Source of the DNA: Artemisia argyi
Lineage: Eukaryota; Streptophyta; Magnoliopsida; Asterales; Asteraceae
DNA length: 64,000 nucleotides
Direction of reading: 5' to 3'
NCBI GenBank assembly: GCA_030686995.1
Contig: CM060685.1
Location: forward strand, 24,536,065-24,600,064
In this document: in pieces, positions 22,044-34,409 of the stretch
How the letters are laid out: every line of letters begins with the position of its first letter
Position numbering within the stretch: position 1 is the stretch's first letter
Program-made: the position numbers and the translations under genes
Notes under the pieces: model-generated
The model's database searches: none
What the model was told of the DNA's origin: nothing
What the model saw: only the letters and a program-made list of their open reading frames with translations

Positions 22044-25000
22044 GAATACGAAGCAAAAGTCATTGTTACAAGCAAATTGAAATACTTTTCATTAATCAAA
22101 GAAAAGCTCAATGATAATAGAAGAAAATTGTTTAGGAGTACCTGTTTCGGAGGATGGTTGGATATCTTCTTTTTTGAACCTGAACCTCATATGTTAGATT
22201 ACATACTTAAAACACAGGGTTATGTGGATAAAGCTCAGTATGACATGCCTCTTATATATAACGTTGATGGTCGTAGTTTACATTTTGGTCATCCCGAGTT
22301 TGCTCTTATCACAGGGTTTCGGTTTGGGAATGTTAACTTTGACTTATATAGATCAGGGGAAGTAAAACTTAAGTCTAGGTTATTTCCAAAAAAGATAGAG
22401 GTAAAACTTACCAATTTAGATCTTCTTCGTGTCATTGAAGATGAGGAGTTGTTTGGTAAAATTTCTGATGAAGACGCAATCCGTGTGTGTCTATTATTTG
22501 TGTACGAGGTAATTTTTTTGGGTAGGTTGTTGGTTGAAGATATATCTGATGCACTTGTGCGTTTGGTTGATGACCTTGACGGATGGAATTCCTTTCCATG
22601 GGGGGAACATATTTGGCAGCACTTGTATAGACAGTTATTGAATGTCGTATCAAACCACCGATGGGAACACCTGAAGGGACTGAAAAATGATCGGAAGTAC
22701 GTTCCAACATACACCATAAAAGGTTTTGTTTGGGCTTTCAAGGTTAGTCCTACGTCTATCAGAAGTTTCCATAATTTTTGATAATTTAAAGTTTGTTTTA
22801 GAGATTAAACCAATTTTTATATTTGTAGATATGGATTCTTGAGTCGTTTGAAAAAAGCAGTCATTGGTGGAATAAAGTCCCGGACGTTATACCGAGGGCA
22901 GTATCGTGGTCAAGGAAACAAAAGTTCACAAAAAATGATTATGGATTGCTATTTGGCAAGGTTAAACCTTGAAAATTGTTAATAATTATTTATTTTTTTA
23001 TTCTATTAACTTCCTTTATTAAGTGTTTCTACCTTGTTTCTTTTTTATTTAGGATTCGAAGATAATATTTGATCTGAAACCAACGTTAGCAGAGCAGCAG
23101 TCGGATTGGTATATGCAGTTTACAGAATATTACGTAGAGTACGTACCACAGAGTCTTCGAACAAGAGTACCACATGCTTACGATGAATATCTACAGAAGC
23201 TTGCTGCTTCACGTAAATGTGGGAGGACAGAAAAGAGATATTTACCTCTGTATCAAAGGTATCAGACCACTAGTCTTCTAAAAGAGATCGACCTCAAGGA
23301 TCATGTGATTCAAGAGCTCAATTCTCGTGTTTTCAAACTTGAGTCTATTATTCAGGTTATTTACTAGTCAGATTAATATAATTAAGTTAACTTTTTTTTC
23401 CATTTAAAATATTCTAAATGACAATTATTCTTTTAATACTTTATAGGTTATTGCTTCAGAGAGAACTTGCGGATTTCGGGTAATACATTCATCCCTATAG
23501 TTGTTAGTCAACATTTGGTATCTAGGCCTTATTAGGTTAATATTATGTAGTGGTGTAAGTCACCATGCATGTTCAGCTAAGACACCAAGTAGATTTGATA
23601 AGTTTTACTTACAATTTGTAGTGGACTATGGGTGCTTAGTTAAATCTGCACATGAGAGCAGTAGTTGTTATTTGATGAAATTTATTGTTCATTTTGATTT
23701 TAATATAGTTAAGATTAATAGTTAAGTAATTGGTTTGGTGATTTACCTCTTAAATATGTCTGTCCTTGTGGAAATCTCTCATAACTGTTTTTAAAGGGGT
23801 GTTTGGATCAGCCTCATTCAATGTGACTGAGGTGGAATTGGTCAAGTTTTTTTTGTTCATTCATAATGTCCTAGGATCACTTAGGGTAATAGAACACAAA
23901 AATTAAGTGGTCATTATAAGTAAAAAATCAATTTTGTGAATTAACTATCTAAAGCTTTTGGACCCAAATCTTCCATTTCAATACAAAAGGTGTTCACTTA
24001 GCTTAAATAAGTCTCATATTAGCTTAACATAACTTAACCAGTCCATAAAACAGAATACAAGTTCATTTTAGTCAAAAGTTCTTCAATAATTAAAAAAGTC
24101 AAAATTCCTTGTTAGTGCAGAATTTCAATTTTTGAGGGATTTTTCATGATTTTTGTGGGTGGATTTAGGCCTTGAAATTTTCAGACATCAAAATCTACCA
24201 CCTAGTCTATCAAAACCTGCAGTTATTTCATTTTTAGGAGATTTTGTCAAGCTTGTGCAAGCAGTTGTTTCGACCTGCAGGGCAATGACATGCCCTGCTC
24301 CATGACCATCAGTTTTAGGAGATTAGTCCAAATGTTATTCAAAAATTGATCTTGTTTCTGGATTGTTGATGTTTTAGAAAGTCATTGAGGATATTGCTTG
24401 CATGTAACACCTCCACACTGATTCATCAGTGTGCAATGGCCTAAGTTAAGCTTTTGATATTTGAGCTTATTTCATACCTTAGCTTATTTGCCCCTTGCTT
24501 GTTTGTCCACTTTTGTGACCTGACCCCAGGGCCAATACTGAGCAATCAGTATTTGTTCAACTCTTCCCAAGGCACCCACAAGCTCATACCTTGAGCTTAT
24601 TTCTTTGCCTTGGACTTTCTGAAAAGTTCACCAGCTTAGCTTGTATGGTCTGACCCTTTTCTAGGCTTTTCAGCTTATTGGTGGGCTTAATTTGAGTTAT
24701 ATAGTTGTCTTACTAACACCTCCACACTGATTCATCAGTGTGCAATGGCCTAAGTTCATAAGCTCCTTGTGACTTAACTAGGGAAAAAGACCCCACCCTT
24801 GGTGTTTTGTGTATTTAGCTAGCTTATCAGTTAAGCTTTTGATATTGCTTGCATGTTATAGCTTATTGGTGGGCTTAATTTGAGTTATATAGTTGTCTTA
24901 CTAACACCTCCACACTGATTCATCAGTGTGCAATGGCCTAAGTTCATAAGCTCCTTGTGACATAACTAGGAAAAAGACCCCACCCTTGGTGTTTTGTGTA

Positions 25001-28000
25001 TTTGGCTAGCTTATCAATTACGCTTTTGATATTTGAGCTTATTTCATACCTTACCTCATTTGCCCCTTGTTTGTTTGTCCACTTTTGTGACCTGACCCCA
25101 GGGCCAATATTGAGCAATCAATATTTGACCAATCTTCCCAAGGCCCCCACAAGCTCATACCTTGAGCTTATTCCTTGGCCTTGGACTTTCTGAAAAGTTC
25201 ACCAGCTTAGCTTGTACGGTCCGAACCTTTTCTAGGCTTTTCAGCTTATTTGATAAGCCCAATTAGGCCTGCAAGTTACCCCAAAGGACCTGTTTGGTCT
25301 GTGGTAATTCCAAAGTGCTTATTGTGATTTCTTAGCTTACCCAGTGTGCATTTCTTCTCTCTTTGGCTTATTTTGTACTTAGATAAGTTGTTTTGAACTT
25401 ATTCTGAATGTGTCTAGATGGGATAGCTCAGTTTAAGATATGTTTAGTTGATTGGTTAGTAGTCCTCATAAGGAAAGTCTCCTGATGTGGGGGTGTTGTT
25501 TGTCATAAACTCTAACACAGTTTTATGTATCATGAAACTCTAACTTGTTCCATTCTGAATGGGTCTAGATGGGATAGCTCAGTTTAAGATATGTTTAGTT
25601 GATTGGTTAGTGGTCCTCATAAGGAAAGTTTCCTGATGTGGGGGTGTTGTTTGTTATAAACCTTGGTAAAGGCTCTATCCCCTTTAGACTGTTTGGTGCT
25701 GCTGCTTTCTTTTGGTTTAAGAAGTTTTTGACTAATGGGATTTGATTGTTTTATACGATTTCAGTTAATTGCCAAATTCCATTTGTACAAGCCTACTTAT
25801 TTATTTAATTTACATATTTTTTCACATTGTCAGGAAAAATTGGACTTTACTTCATCGTTTTCCCATATGAGCTGCGAGTTTTGTGAACAACTAAACCGTG
25901 AATTCTTTGATTTGGTTGACTCGCTTATTTGTAGCATTCGTTCACCGCCTAAAGATGTCGACGATTATGATGTTGTTATGGTAACGTTCTTACCAAACTA
26001 TCAAGATATTTATTAGTATATTATACCATGTATATAAAAACAGTACATTTTTACAGGAATATCTATTGGAAGAGGAACTAAGGTTGCGTAATGAACAGGA
26101 AGAAAGGTGGCGGATGGAAGAACAAAAGATGCTGGAAAAAGAGTTTGTAAATGCTTTGATAGAGGAGACAAATCAGAGGGTGGAAAATGAAAATATGAAG
26201 AAGATTGAAATGCAGAAGAAAAAAGCGTTGGTTGATTTATATAATTCAGAACATTGGAAGAGAGCCCAGGAAGACATAAAACCTAAGAAGCGTAGCCACC
26301 AAGATGGATCTGATTCTTCGTATTATTGGTCCAAAACATTTGTTGAACATGAAAAAAATCGAACACCTCCTTTTGGCTGTAGAGATCCAAATATGACAGA
26401 GCAGCTAAAACATGTTAAACCTTGGGTTGAGGTACGAAAAAACAGCTTTTTAGATTGTTTCTTCTAATACTAATGTTAGTTTACTTATATAGTATCAATC
26501 TTTGTGTAGAGTTTTTCTCGCTGGAACACATGCATCAGCAAGGTTAACATTACTAATGAGTACGACGAATTCCTTGGAAGGCCTGGGCCCCTTCGCTGTA
26601 TGTTTCCTTGGTCCAATGAAGTTCATGTTGATTGGAGGTTTTGGGAATCCTTAGTGTGTTTAGACCCTACTAAACAAGGTTGGCTTATGGATGAGGTAAG
26701 ACTCATACATATAGTTTCAGTTTATTTAATTATTATTATTTTTTAATTATGATTATTTTTTTTAACAGCACATGGAGTTGTGGGTGGAATACATGTTGCA
26801 TTTCAGACCTCAAGACGCTGACTGGACAATGGTTACTCCATACTTTGTTCAGCTCCTCTTACAGGACTCCATACCCGTATGGTATGCGAATGGGGAAAAG
26901 TACAAAATTCCATGGGGTGATGTTGAGCATGTAAATCTCGTATTATTTTATTTATAGGTATATTTTTTAGGTGTTTTGATAACAAGCCTTATTTTTTTCC
27001 TTTCAGGTTTATATGCCTATCAATGTAACGCAAAAACATTGGTTTGTCGCACACTTTCATATCAGGACCGGTGTCATAATGTTTTATGACAGTGCTCCTA
27101 AGGATGAGACACCATCAACTGAGTGGCGTCCCTGGTATTTGCATCTTCGGGCATGTTTACAGGTATACACATTCATCAACAACAAATAATATACAAGACT
27201 TAAAAACAATTGCTTTATATATTTAGTCATACATGTTTTGAATATAGTTCATTTAGCAAACTACATTCAAAAAACTTAAGTCTAAGTTACAATTGAGTTA
27301 CATGTCTTTGGAGTAATATTTAGAAACAAATTGAATAGTCTAGTCATTCTAAAAATGGTCCAACTAACTTATTAAATGAAGTATAAGTCAACTCCTAAAA
27401 ACTTAAGTTAAGTCTAAAAGTAAAGATTTTAAGTACTAGAAAAGTACAAGAAAATCTAATGGGTTGTTATTAGCCATAAATTTTCAAGTTCTTTATAAGT
27501 TTCCATCCCTAAGTAGTTTTCAGCCAAAAAATTCATCACCCACACTAACCTTCCTTCAAAACCTTATATCTTTAACAGCCAAATACTAGAAAATGTCTGA
27601 TAACATTCCCCTAGAAGTTCAAATGGACATACTTCAACGGCTTCCTGTCAAGCAGGTTCTTCGATGCCGAAGTGTCTGCATGACCTGGAAGTCTTGCATT
27701 GACACCAATCATTTCATTGTTTTTTACGGTGTTAAGCCTGCTGCTACTTTTCCTTTCGTTTTATGCTACAAGCAGAGGTTTAAAGGTTACCATACTTTAG
27801 CTGATGAAAATTTCGCTTTGACAACTATTACTTCAAACCTAAATTATTCTGATCTCACACCAATAGGTTGGTCCAACGGTGTGTGTGGTTTTACGTATGG
27901 TCCTATTGTCGCTGATTTTATGGCAATAGTGTTTAACCCTTCCATCAAACGGTCAGCGAGAACCTTTGTCCCGTACTTGACTGTGGCAATGGAATTTGAA

Positions 28001-30726
28001 AAATGCCTATTGGGTTTTGGGGTTCGTCAGGACACTCTTGATCCAACCATTATAAAGATTGCTTACCCTAACAATCCACAAAAACCAGTTACTGTTTTAA
28101 TTCACACATTCTCTTCAAGAGAATGGAGGATTTTGGAACCTCATTTGTTGCCACCTCCAACAATCAAAATAAAGAAAACAAGTCAAGCTAATATTGGTGA
28201 TCTGATATTCTGGTGTGGGTATGAAAGGGTGTATGCTAATAACGGTGTCTCATGCAAGGTTTATTACATTGTCTCTTTCGACTTGGTGACCCACCGTTTC
28301 CAACTCTTGGACATACCTGATGAGTTGCTTCGCCATATTCCTTTACCATTCTTAGTGTCTTCTCTAGGAAACAACCTCGTGATTTCTGGAAACATTGATA
28401 AGGATAGCCATTATGATTTTTGTATCTGGGTGTTGACACTTGTTGGTGGAACCGTTGATTCGTTTACCCGTCTTCTCAAAGTTCCCACACCATGTAAACT
28501 CAAATTACTTGGTTTTGAGGTTAACAACAACTCAATTATTGAAGTTCAACACCAGGAAGGATTTCCTGCGGTTGTTGTACGATACAGACTTGCTACCGGG
28601 AACTTCCAGAATCTTGGAATCAATGGAGATGTTGGATCTTTTTTCCTCATGCCCTACTGTCAATCACTTCTTATGGTGGACCATGAGGATGCCATGATCT
28701 ATTAAATTGTTGTCTTTTATGGTTTTTAAGTAATATGTCTTATGTATTCAGTATGTGTTATCAGTCTTTAGTTTAACTAGGAATGTCCTTTGTATGTTAT
28801 CAGTGTTTGTTGCTTGTAATCCGTTTAGGATATCTGTCAACGTCGAATGTAATCAGTTAATTTCCATCTATGCAATTATTTTTAGTTTCTGTGAATGAAT
28901 TTATGTTTTCTTTTTTTTTTTTTTTTTTTAGTCTTGGTGTGGTTAAAAAAAGTATATTTACAGATATATTAATTGTTTAATGAGTAAATTACACCGTTCG
29001 TCCCTGTGGTTTACTCCAAATCACTACCGTAGTCCCTGATCTATTTTTTTTGCTTTTTTGATCCTTATGGTTTACATATTGCACTCTGTCAGTCCCTATC
29101 GCTAACTGTCGTTATCTTCTCCGTTAGGAGATAATTGTCAAGTAGCAACGTTAGTCCATACACCAAACGATCATTTGCAACGTTAGTCCTTTATACTAAC
29201 GACCTTTACTAATTAACTCAAAATTTGGTTTTCTTAAAAAAAAATTTTTCTACGCGGTTTTTATCGTTTTCGCCCGTTTTCATGTGTTTTCTTAGTTTTC
29301 GTCCGTTTTTATATGTTTTCGTCCGTCTTTATACATTTTCATATGTTTTTCTTACGTTTTCATTAGTTTTTATATTTTTTCTTACATTATCATACGGTTT
29401 TATCCGTTTTTATACGTTTTTGTCTGTTTTTCCCTGTTTCATGCGTTTTCTTACGTTTTCATCCGTTTTTATACGTTTTCGTCCATTTTTATACCTTTTC
29501 GTCTGACTTGATACGTTTTCATCTATTTTTCTTACGTTTTCCTTCGTTTTTATCCGTTTTTATACGTTTTCTTACGTTGTCATATGGTTTTATCCGTTAT
29601 TCTACGTTTTTTTCCTCCGTTTTTTACATTTTTCTCCGTATTTTTTACGTTTTTATATGTTTTCATCCATTTTTATATGGCTTCATCCGTTTTTATACGT
29701 TTTCGCTCGTTTTCTTATGTTTTCTTACGTTGTCATATGGTTTTATCCATTTTTCTACGTTTTTTACATTTTTCTCCGTATTTTTTACGTTTTTATATGT
29801 TTTCATCCGTTTTTATATGGTTTCTTCCGTTTTTATACTTTTTTGCTCGTTTTCTTATGTTTTCACCCGTATAAAAACGCATGAAAATGTAAGAAAAACT
29901 GACAAAAACGTATAAAGACAGACGAAAAGGTATAAAAATGGACGAAAACGTATAAAAACGGACGAAAACGTAAGAAAACGCATGAACCGGGGAAAAACAG
30001 ATAAAAACATATGAAAACGTATAAAGACGGACGAAAACTAAGAAAACACATGAAAACGGGCGAAAACGATAAAAACCGCGTAGAAAATATTTTTTTTAAG
30101 AAAACCAAAATTTGAGTTAATTAGTAACGGTCGTTAGTATATAGGACTAACGTTGCAAATGATCGTTTGGTAATGGACTAACGTTGCCACTTGACAATTG
30201 TCTCCTAACGGAGAAGATAACGACAGTTAGCGATAGGGACTGACAGCGTGCAATATGTAAACCATAAGGATCAAAAAAGCAAAAAAAAAAAATAGATCAG
30301 GGACTACGGTAGTGATTTGGAGCAAACCACAGGGACGAACAGTGTAATTTACTCTTGTTTAATTCATAATGTAATCAAGTTTGAACCATAAATATTTATT
30401 GATATATTGATTGTGTAATTTTTTCTTAATGTAATACTTTTATTTCTGTTAACAGGCTGGACTTCCTATCGTTCTTGAGCAAGCCAATGTATTCGATAAG
30501 AAAGGTATAGATCGTACAACGTACGCCATCACCTTCGAGAATGCGGTTAACATTCCAACGCAGGGGGGGGGGGCTTTTTGGAGATTGCGGTATTTGGGTC
30601 TGCATATTCTTATACAGGTTGGCACACGGGAAGTCTTTGGATGTGGATAACCCGGTACAGGCTGCACTTGCCTATCGTGAGCATTTGGCAGAGTTTTTCT
30701 TGAAACACAGAGTTTCTAGTTGGTAG
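22044..30726 (+). CDS. Ulp-like gene A: DUF1985 plus Ulp1 (C48) cysteine protease
   Basis: Ten exons with GT-AG borders are readable: 22,044-22,742, 22,829-22,960, 23,053-23,355, 23,447-23,479, 25,834-25,980, 26,057-26,431, 26,510-26,695, 26,769-26,930, 27,007-27,162 and 30,456-30,726. All junctions are phase 0, for roughly 820 codons. Exon 1 is DUF1985 (FRSTCFGGWLDI, FALITGFRFG, DEDAIRVCLLF, WGEHIWQHLY). The middle is charged coiled coil (EEELRLRNEQEERW). The C-terminus is the Ulp1 domain with His (KHWFVAHFHI), Asp (MFYDSAP) and Cys (LFGDCGIWVC). C48 enzymes cleave SUMO or related modifiers in the nucleus. The true start exon is not certain. An 11-G run (30,563-30,573) shifts frame by one base just before the catalytic Cys; 10 G would keep it. 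F-box 1 and a fold-back element sit in the last intron. Confidence 0.85.
23480..25833 (+). repeat. large intron of Ulp-like gene A with internal direct repeats
   Basis: The interval carries several direct duplications. A block with CACTGATTCATCAGTGTGCAA occurs near 24,417, 24,728 and 24,915. A roughly 187-bp unit at about 24,676-24,862 is repeated directly after it. A block around GTCTAGATGGGATAGCTCAG occurs near 25,411 and 25,564. The block with CTGACCCCAGGGCCAATA occurs near 24,520 and 25,092. No gene is seen; short plus-strand frames here are chance. Confidence 0.7.
27593..28705 (+). CDS. F-box protein 1 (F-box plus FBA-type associated domain), intact
   Basis: Single open frame of 370 codons from ATG to TAA. 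Residues about 3-45 form an F-box (IPLEVQMDILQRLPVKQVLRCRSVCMTWKSCI), the part that binds SKP1 in SCF ubiquitin ligases. The remainder follows the F-box-associated pattern of plant proteins (GWSNGVCGFTYGPIVADFMAIVFNPSIKRS, then beta-propeller-like strands). It lies in the sense direction inside the 3.3-kb last intron of Ulp-like gene A, after a normal AT-rich leader. The absence of any stop or shift in a transposon full of lesions suggests recent origin or selection. The substrate is unknown. Confidence 0.85.
   Translation: MSDNIPLEVQMDILQRLPVKQVLRCRSVCMTWKSCIDTNHFIVFYGVKPAATFPFVLCYKQRFKGYHTLADENFALTTITSNLNYSDLTPIGWSNGVCGFTYGPIVADFMAIVFNPSIKRSARTFVPYLTVAMEFEKCLLGFGVRQDTLDPTIIKIAYPNNPQKPVTVLIHTFSSREWRILEPHLLPPPTIKIKKTSQANIGDLIFWCGYERVYANNGVSCKVYYIVSFDLVTHRFQLLDIPDELLRHIPLPFLVSSLGNNLVISGNIDKDSHYDFCIWVLTLVGGTVDSFTRLLKVPTPCKLKLLGFEVNNNSIIEVQHQEGFPAVVVRYRLATGNFQNLGINGDVGSFFLMPYCQSLLMVDHEDAMIY
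28982..30354. mobile_element. fold-back MULE-type element (1373 bp) in the intron of gene A
   Basis: It starts GAGTAAATTACACCGTTCG and ends with the complement. A perfect 9-bp duplication, TTGTTTAAT, lies at 28,973-28,981 and 30,355-30,363. The inverted repeats are about 290 bp each side. The core consists of degenerate short tandem repeats of the type CGTTTTCATCCGTTTTTATA on the left and their complement on the right. The whole element could fold into a hairpin. Phe-rich open frames on both strands are by-products of the repeat. Confidence 0.9.
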
Positions 30727-30888
30727 AGATGTTTAATATGGATGCTGTAATTCAAATAGGTTGTATCACGGGAGCAATTTTGTATTATGGGGTCAAGTTT
30801 GTATTAGATAACTAGATAAAACTATGTATGAACTTCTTTATGTAATATGCTCCCCGTTTGTTATGGATTTTGTTTTGTAAATTGTTGA

Positions 30889-31121
30889 CATGTACAAGGT
30901 CGCATTGAAAAATGGTTATGCACCTGATTCGACAATATATGGAGTAAGAGTGATTGTTTTTTTCCGTATACAGTAAACCTTTTCCCATATTTATAGGTTA
31001 CTACTGACAAATAAAATATTTACTTGCAGACCAGACCAATGAGATGTTTAGAATGTGTGCAAGGTGAACTGTACATGCTAAATTTAGCAGATTTTCTTGA
31101 CTGCTTCCCATTTGCAAGGTA
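30889..31121 (+). pseudogene. possible two-exon coding remnant, unidentified
   Basis: Between the end of gene A and the tail of the transposase gene, an open piece reading MYKVALKNGYAPDSTIYG runs to a possible donor near 30,946. A piece reading TRPMRCLECVQGELYMLNL, then ADFLDCFPFAR, lies at 31,030-31,120 between good acceptor and donor signals. I do not recognise it and find no start or end exon. It could be an extra 3' exon of a longer isoform of gene A or a fragment of another cargo gene. Confidence 0.3.
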
Positions 31122-31396
31122 ATTTCTTTATCTTTTATTTATTATCTTGGTTTTTTTTTTTTTTTTTCTTGTTTTGTTACCTTTAAACAATGAAATATTA
31201 ATAAGCATAACGTAGTACAATATTGATTTGTCCCTAACTAAACTATTAATAAACATAACGTACTACAATGTTAATTTAACAATAACTAACATCAAAGGTT
31301 CAAACACTACAGATAGATGACGATTAAGCGTCTTAGAAGTTTACAACTTGATAATTTAACAACGACCCGGTTCTTGACCATCACCAAAACATTGAC

Positions 31397-34356
31397 TTAG
31401 AAATCATCCAAATGATAAGGATTAACTTTCGGGACTGAATTTAGGTTAATGGCAGAGTAACCTCGTTCATCACCCCATACCAGATTCCCCTCCCATAGGC
31501 TATTAGATGCTTCACCCGTCCAGTGCAGGTCTTCCCAATCTTGGTAAATTCTCCCGTTTTCAAAAAGCTCTTCGTCCACTTCGACTTTACGTTTACGACT
31601 TCCCCTTTCAGATACCATCTCTTGCATCACTTCTTTACCCTTGTCTGATCTACTATTGCTTGTCTTGCATTTTAGCAGGAAAATCTGTAATATATCTTGT
31701 TAGAATTCCAAAATAAATAAATAAATAAATAAATAACAAAGGTATGAACTTTCAAATTACCTCTGTTCTGGGCAGCGGTGCCATACATGCTTCACGGGTG
31801 TGTCCTTCGGTGCCACACCGTCCACATTTTTTAACTTTTGGCTCCTCATTTTTTGATAGAAAATGATCTTTGTTTTTTGGTCTTCCTGCTTGGCGCTTAA
31901 CCATCAATGGTGGTTTAACTTTTTGCAAGTTTCCTGGATTAACCCATTTTGATTCTTCTTCCAAAGGAAAGACCAATTCTTGATATGTTCCTTTTAGTGT
32001 TGTTTTCATAAACCAATATTCCGCCCATTTTTTACAGTGGGTCAAATCTTCGGATCTACACACGTCACACACATGACCACAAGGTATACCCGAATCTTGC
32101 CATTTCCTACACGTTGAAGCTAATCAAATGGCATACATGATTAAACAACAAGTACCTTAATAAACAACCTGTTTATAGTAAATACCTGCAAGTGCATTCA
32201 TTTTTTGTAAAATCAACAATATGAATGTGATGATGGTCTGTTACTTGGTACACGGAACACATGGTTATGCCTCTAACTTCCCAGTTAGCACTCTTGTACA
32301 TCCTCTGCTGGACCTTCCTTTCTGCCCACTCTGTAAGTTCATATTTTCTTGCCACTGCCATTTTATGCCAACCAAAAAAAAAGAACAGAAAAAAATTACT
32401 TTCTCGACGTAGGAAATGAATACTTAAGATTATATATAGATTACCAGATATTTACAAACAAAAACGTATACCAGATATTATATGTTAAAAAAGAAAAGTA
32501 AATGATTACTAAAGCTTATATATAGTTTACCACGGTATTTTTCTCGACGTAGGAAATACCAATCTTGTAAAAGCCTTCTGTAGTACTCCATGAGCATCGT
32601 TATTGGAACCCTTCTCACATGCCTAGTTAGTGAGTTGATTGATTCTGCACTGTTTGAGGTCAAGTAATTGTATCTTTTTCCTGTACTATACGCCCTTGAC
32701 CACTTATCAATCCCTGCTTTTTCAAGTTTATCTACGGCTTCAGGTCTACTTGCTCTAAGCTCCGCAATTGCTTTGTCAAAATCTTCAGTAGTATAAGCTT
32801 TGCACGCCTTCCAGAATAGAGCTTTTGGTTTTTTCAATTTCAAATTGCAATTCATCATCAAATGATGGCAACAGTAACCGTGAAAACAGTTTGGAAAAAC
32901 TGTATCACAAGCTTTGGTTATTGATGCATGCCTGTCTGAAATAATGGCCAAATTAGGCACTTCACCAATGCATTCTTTCAACCACATCATAAACTTTGTC
33001 CAAGCTTCATCGGTCTCACCCTGTGAGACCCCAGTAGCGATTGGAATCATCTGGTTGTTATCATCCATGCCAACAGCAAGCAGATTGGTTCCTTGATACT
33101 TCCCTTTCAGATGCACGGCATCAATTATCAGCAATGGGCGCATAAAGGCTATAAAACTCCGTATCTAGTATCATTAACAGTAAATTAGTATTAGTTTACA
33201 ATTACATAACATGTTTAAAAGAATAAAATAAATATAAAAATTATTAATAAAAATAGTGAATCTAAATTGAATCTTACCGCAACACCAAACGCTATAAATA
33301 CCATCTTAAATCTTCCTTCATCGTCTGTTTCAATGTGCGTTACCGTCCCTTCATTTTTTAGTTTTAAGTTATGGCAATAATAAGGTAATTGCTCAAACGA
33401 ATCTTCTGGACTACCGTTCAAAAATTGGAATGCCAAATTCCTACCCCCCCCCCCCAAGCTCTTTTGTAAGAAACGTCTATTTTCCATTCAATACGAAAAT
33501 CTTTTTGTATGTCAGCAACCTTATACACCCTGCTAGTGTCTTTCAATTTTTCGTATAGTAAATGACTCAACAATTTCATAGTGGCATTGCGATGATTAGG
33601 ACAAATCTGATCTCTTGAACATGTGTGTATGTCGTTCATGTTAGAGACGTAGAATGTACTACCCACTTTAGCCTTACGAGTGTATATATTCCATAAGCAG
33701 CCTTCGCGGGTACATTTGACACTATATCTCGTGCTTTCAGATTTAATAATTTTGTATTCAAAACGCTCAATTAATGATTTCTTTCCAATAGCAAACATGC
33801 ATTCTTGCTTATTATAAAACTCCTTGTTTATGAAAAAAGCATTATTGTTCATATGTGGCTGGGTTGTTTTAAATATTAGATTTGGGGCAGTTGGTGGCAA
33901 AGGCATATTTATGAACGTGTTTTTTTGCCATTGAGGAAGTGAATCATCTTGTTGGTCACAAGAGTGTTGTTCAACTTTTGGGGTGGGATAATAACATTCT
34001 TGGGGAACAAGTGGAACATTAAGATCAAATAAAAAATTATTTGAAGCTGAAGAAGATTTTACATCCAAAGGTTGTTCAACCACTGAAATGAAAAGTTTCT
34101 GAACAAGATCGTTCTTACCACAAATTTCATGAATGAAGTATTGGACGTCATCGTCATCGACAACGTCCAATGACATAGAACCATCTTTGTAAAATAATCT
34201 GACATAAGAACTTTCTATGTCTTTCAAGGCGTCCACCTTTCTCTTCACGTACTCCACTAGGTTCTTGAAAGTGATATTTTTAGGTAGTTTAACAGCATGC
34301 TTTGAGGATGGATGCACCAAGATAACCTTAAACTTACAACTATCATCATAATTCAT
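31397..34356 (-). CDS. MuDR-type transposase of the giant MULE, five exons, one homopolymer shift
   Basis: Exons are about 34,356-33,278, 33,164-32,531, 32,36x-32,188, 32,106-31,761 and 31,684-31,397. The N-terminus looks PB1-like and is followed by the MuDR DNA-binding domain (YSVKCTREGCLWNIYTRKAK, then NDIHTC). The catalytic core has LLIIDAVHLKG, AIISDRHASI and the NSAESINS region as D-D-E candidates. A SWIM zinc finger (CTC...GIPCGH) spans exons 3-4 and a CCHC knuckle (CGRCGTEGHTREAC) lies in exon 4. A 12-C run at 33,444-33,455 breaks the frame just before RNLAFQFLNGSPEDSF. The acceptor of exon 3 is unclear. It is otherwise open and is the probable source of mobility of the element and of related MITEs. 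Confidence 0.88.
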
Positions 34357-34409
34357 GGTGTTTATTCCCTTTGTTTTTTGTAGTATTGTTTTTTTATGTT
34401 TTTTTTTAG

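Noticed and set aside
29225..30108. Several long Phe-rich open frames on both strands
   Set aside because: They arise from the CGTTTTC/TTTTTAT micro-repeats of the fold-back element, in several frames at once, and mirror each other on the two strands.
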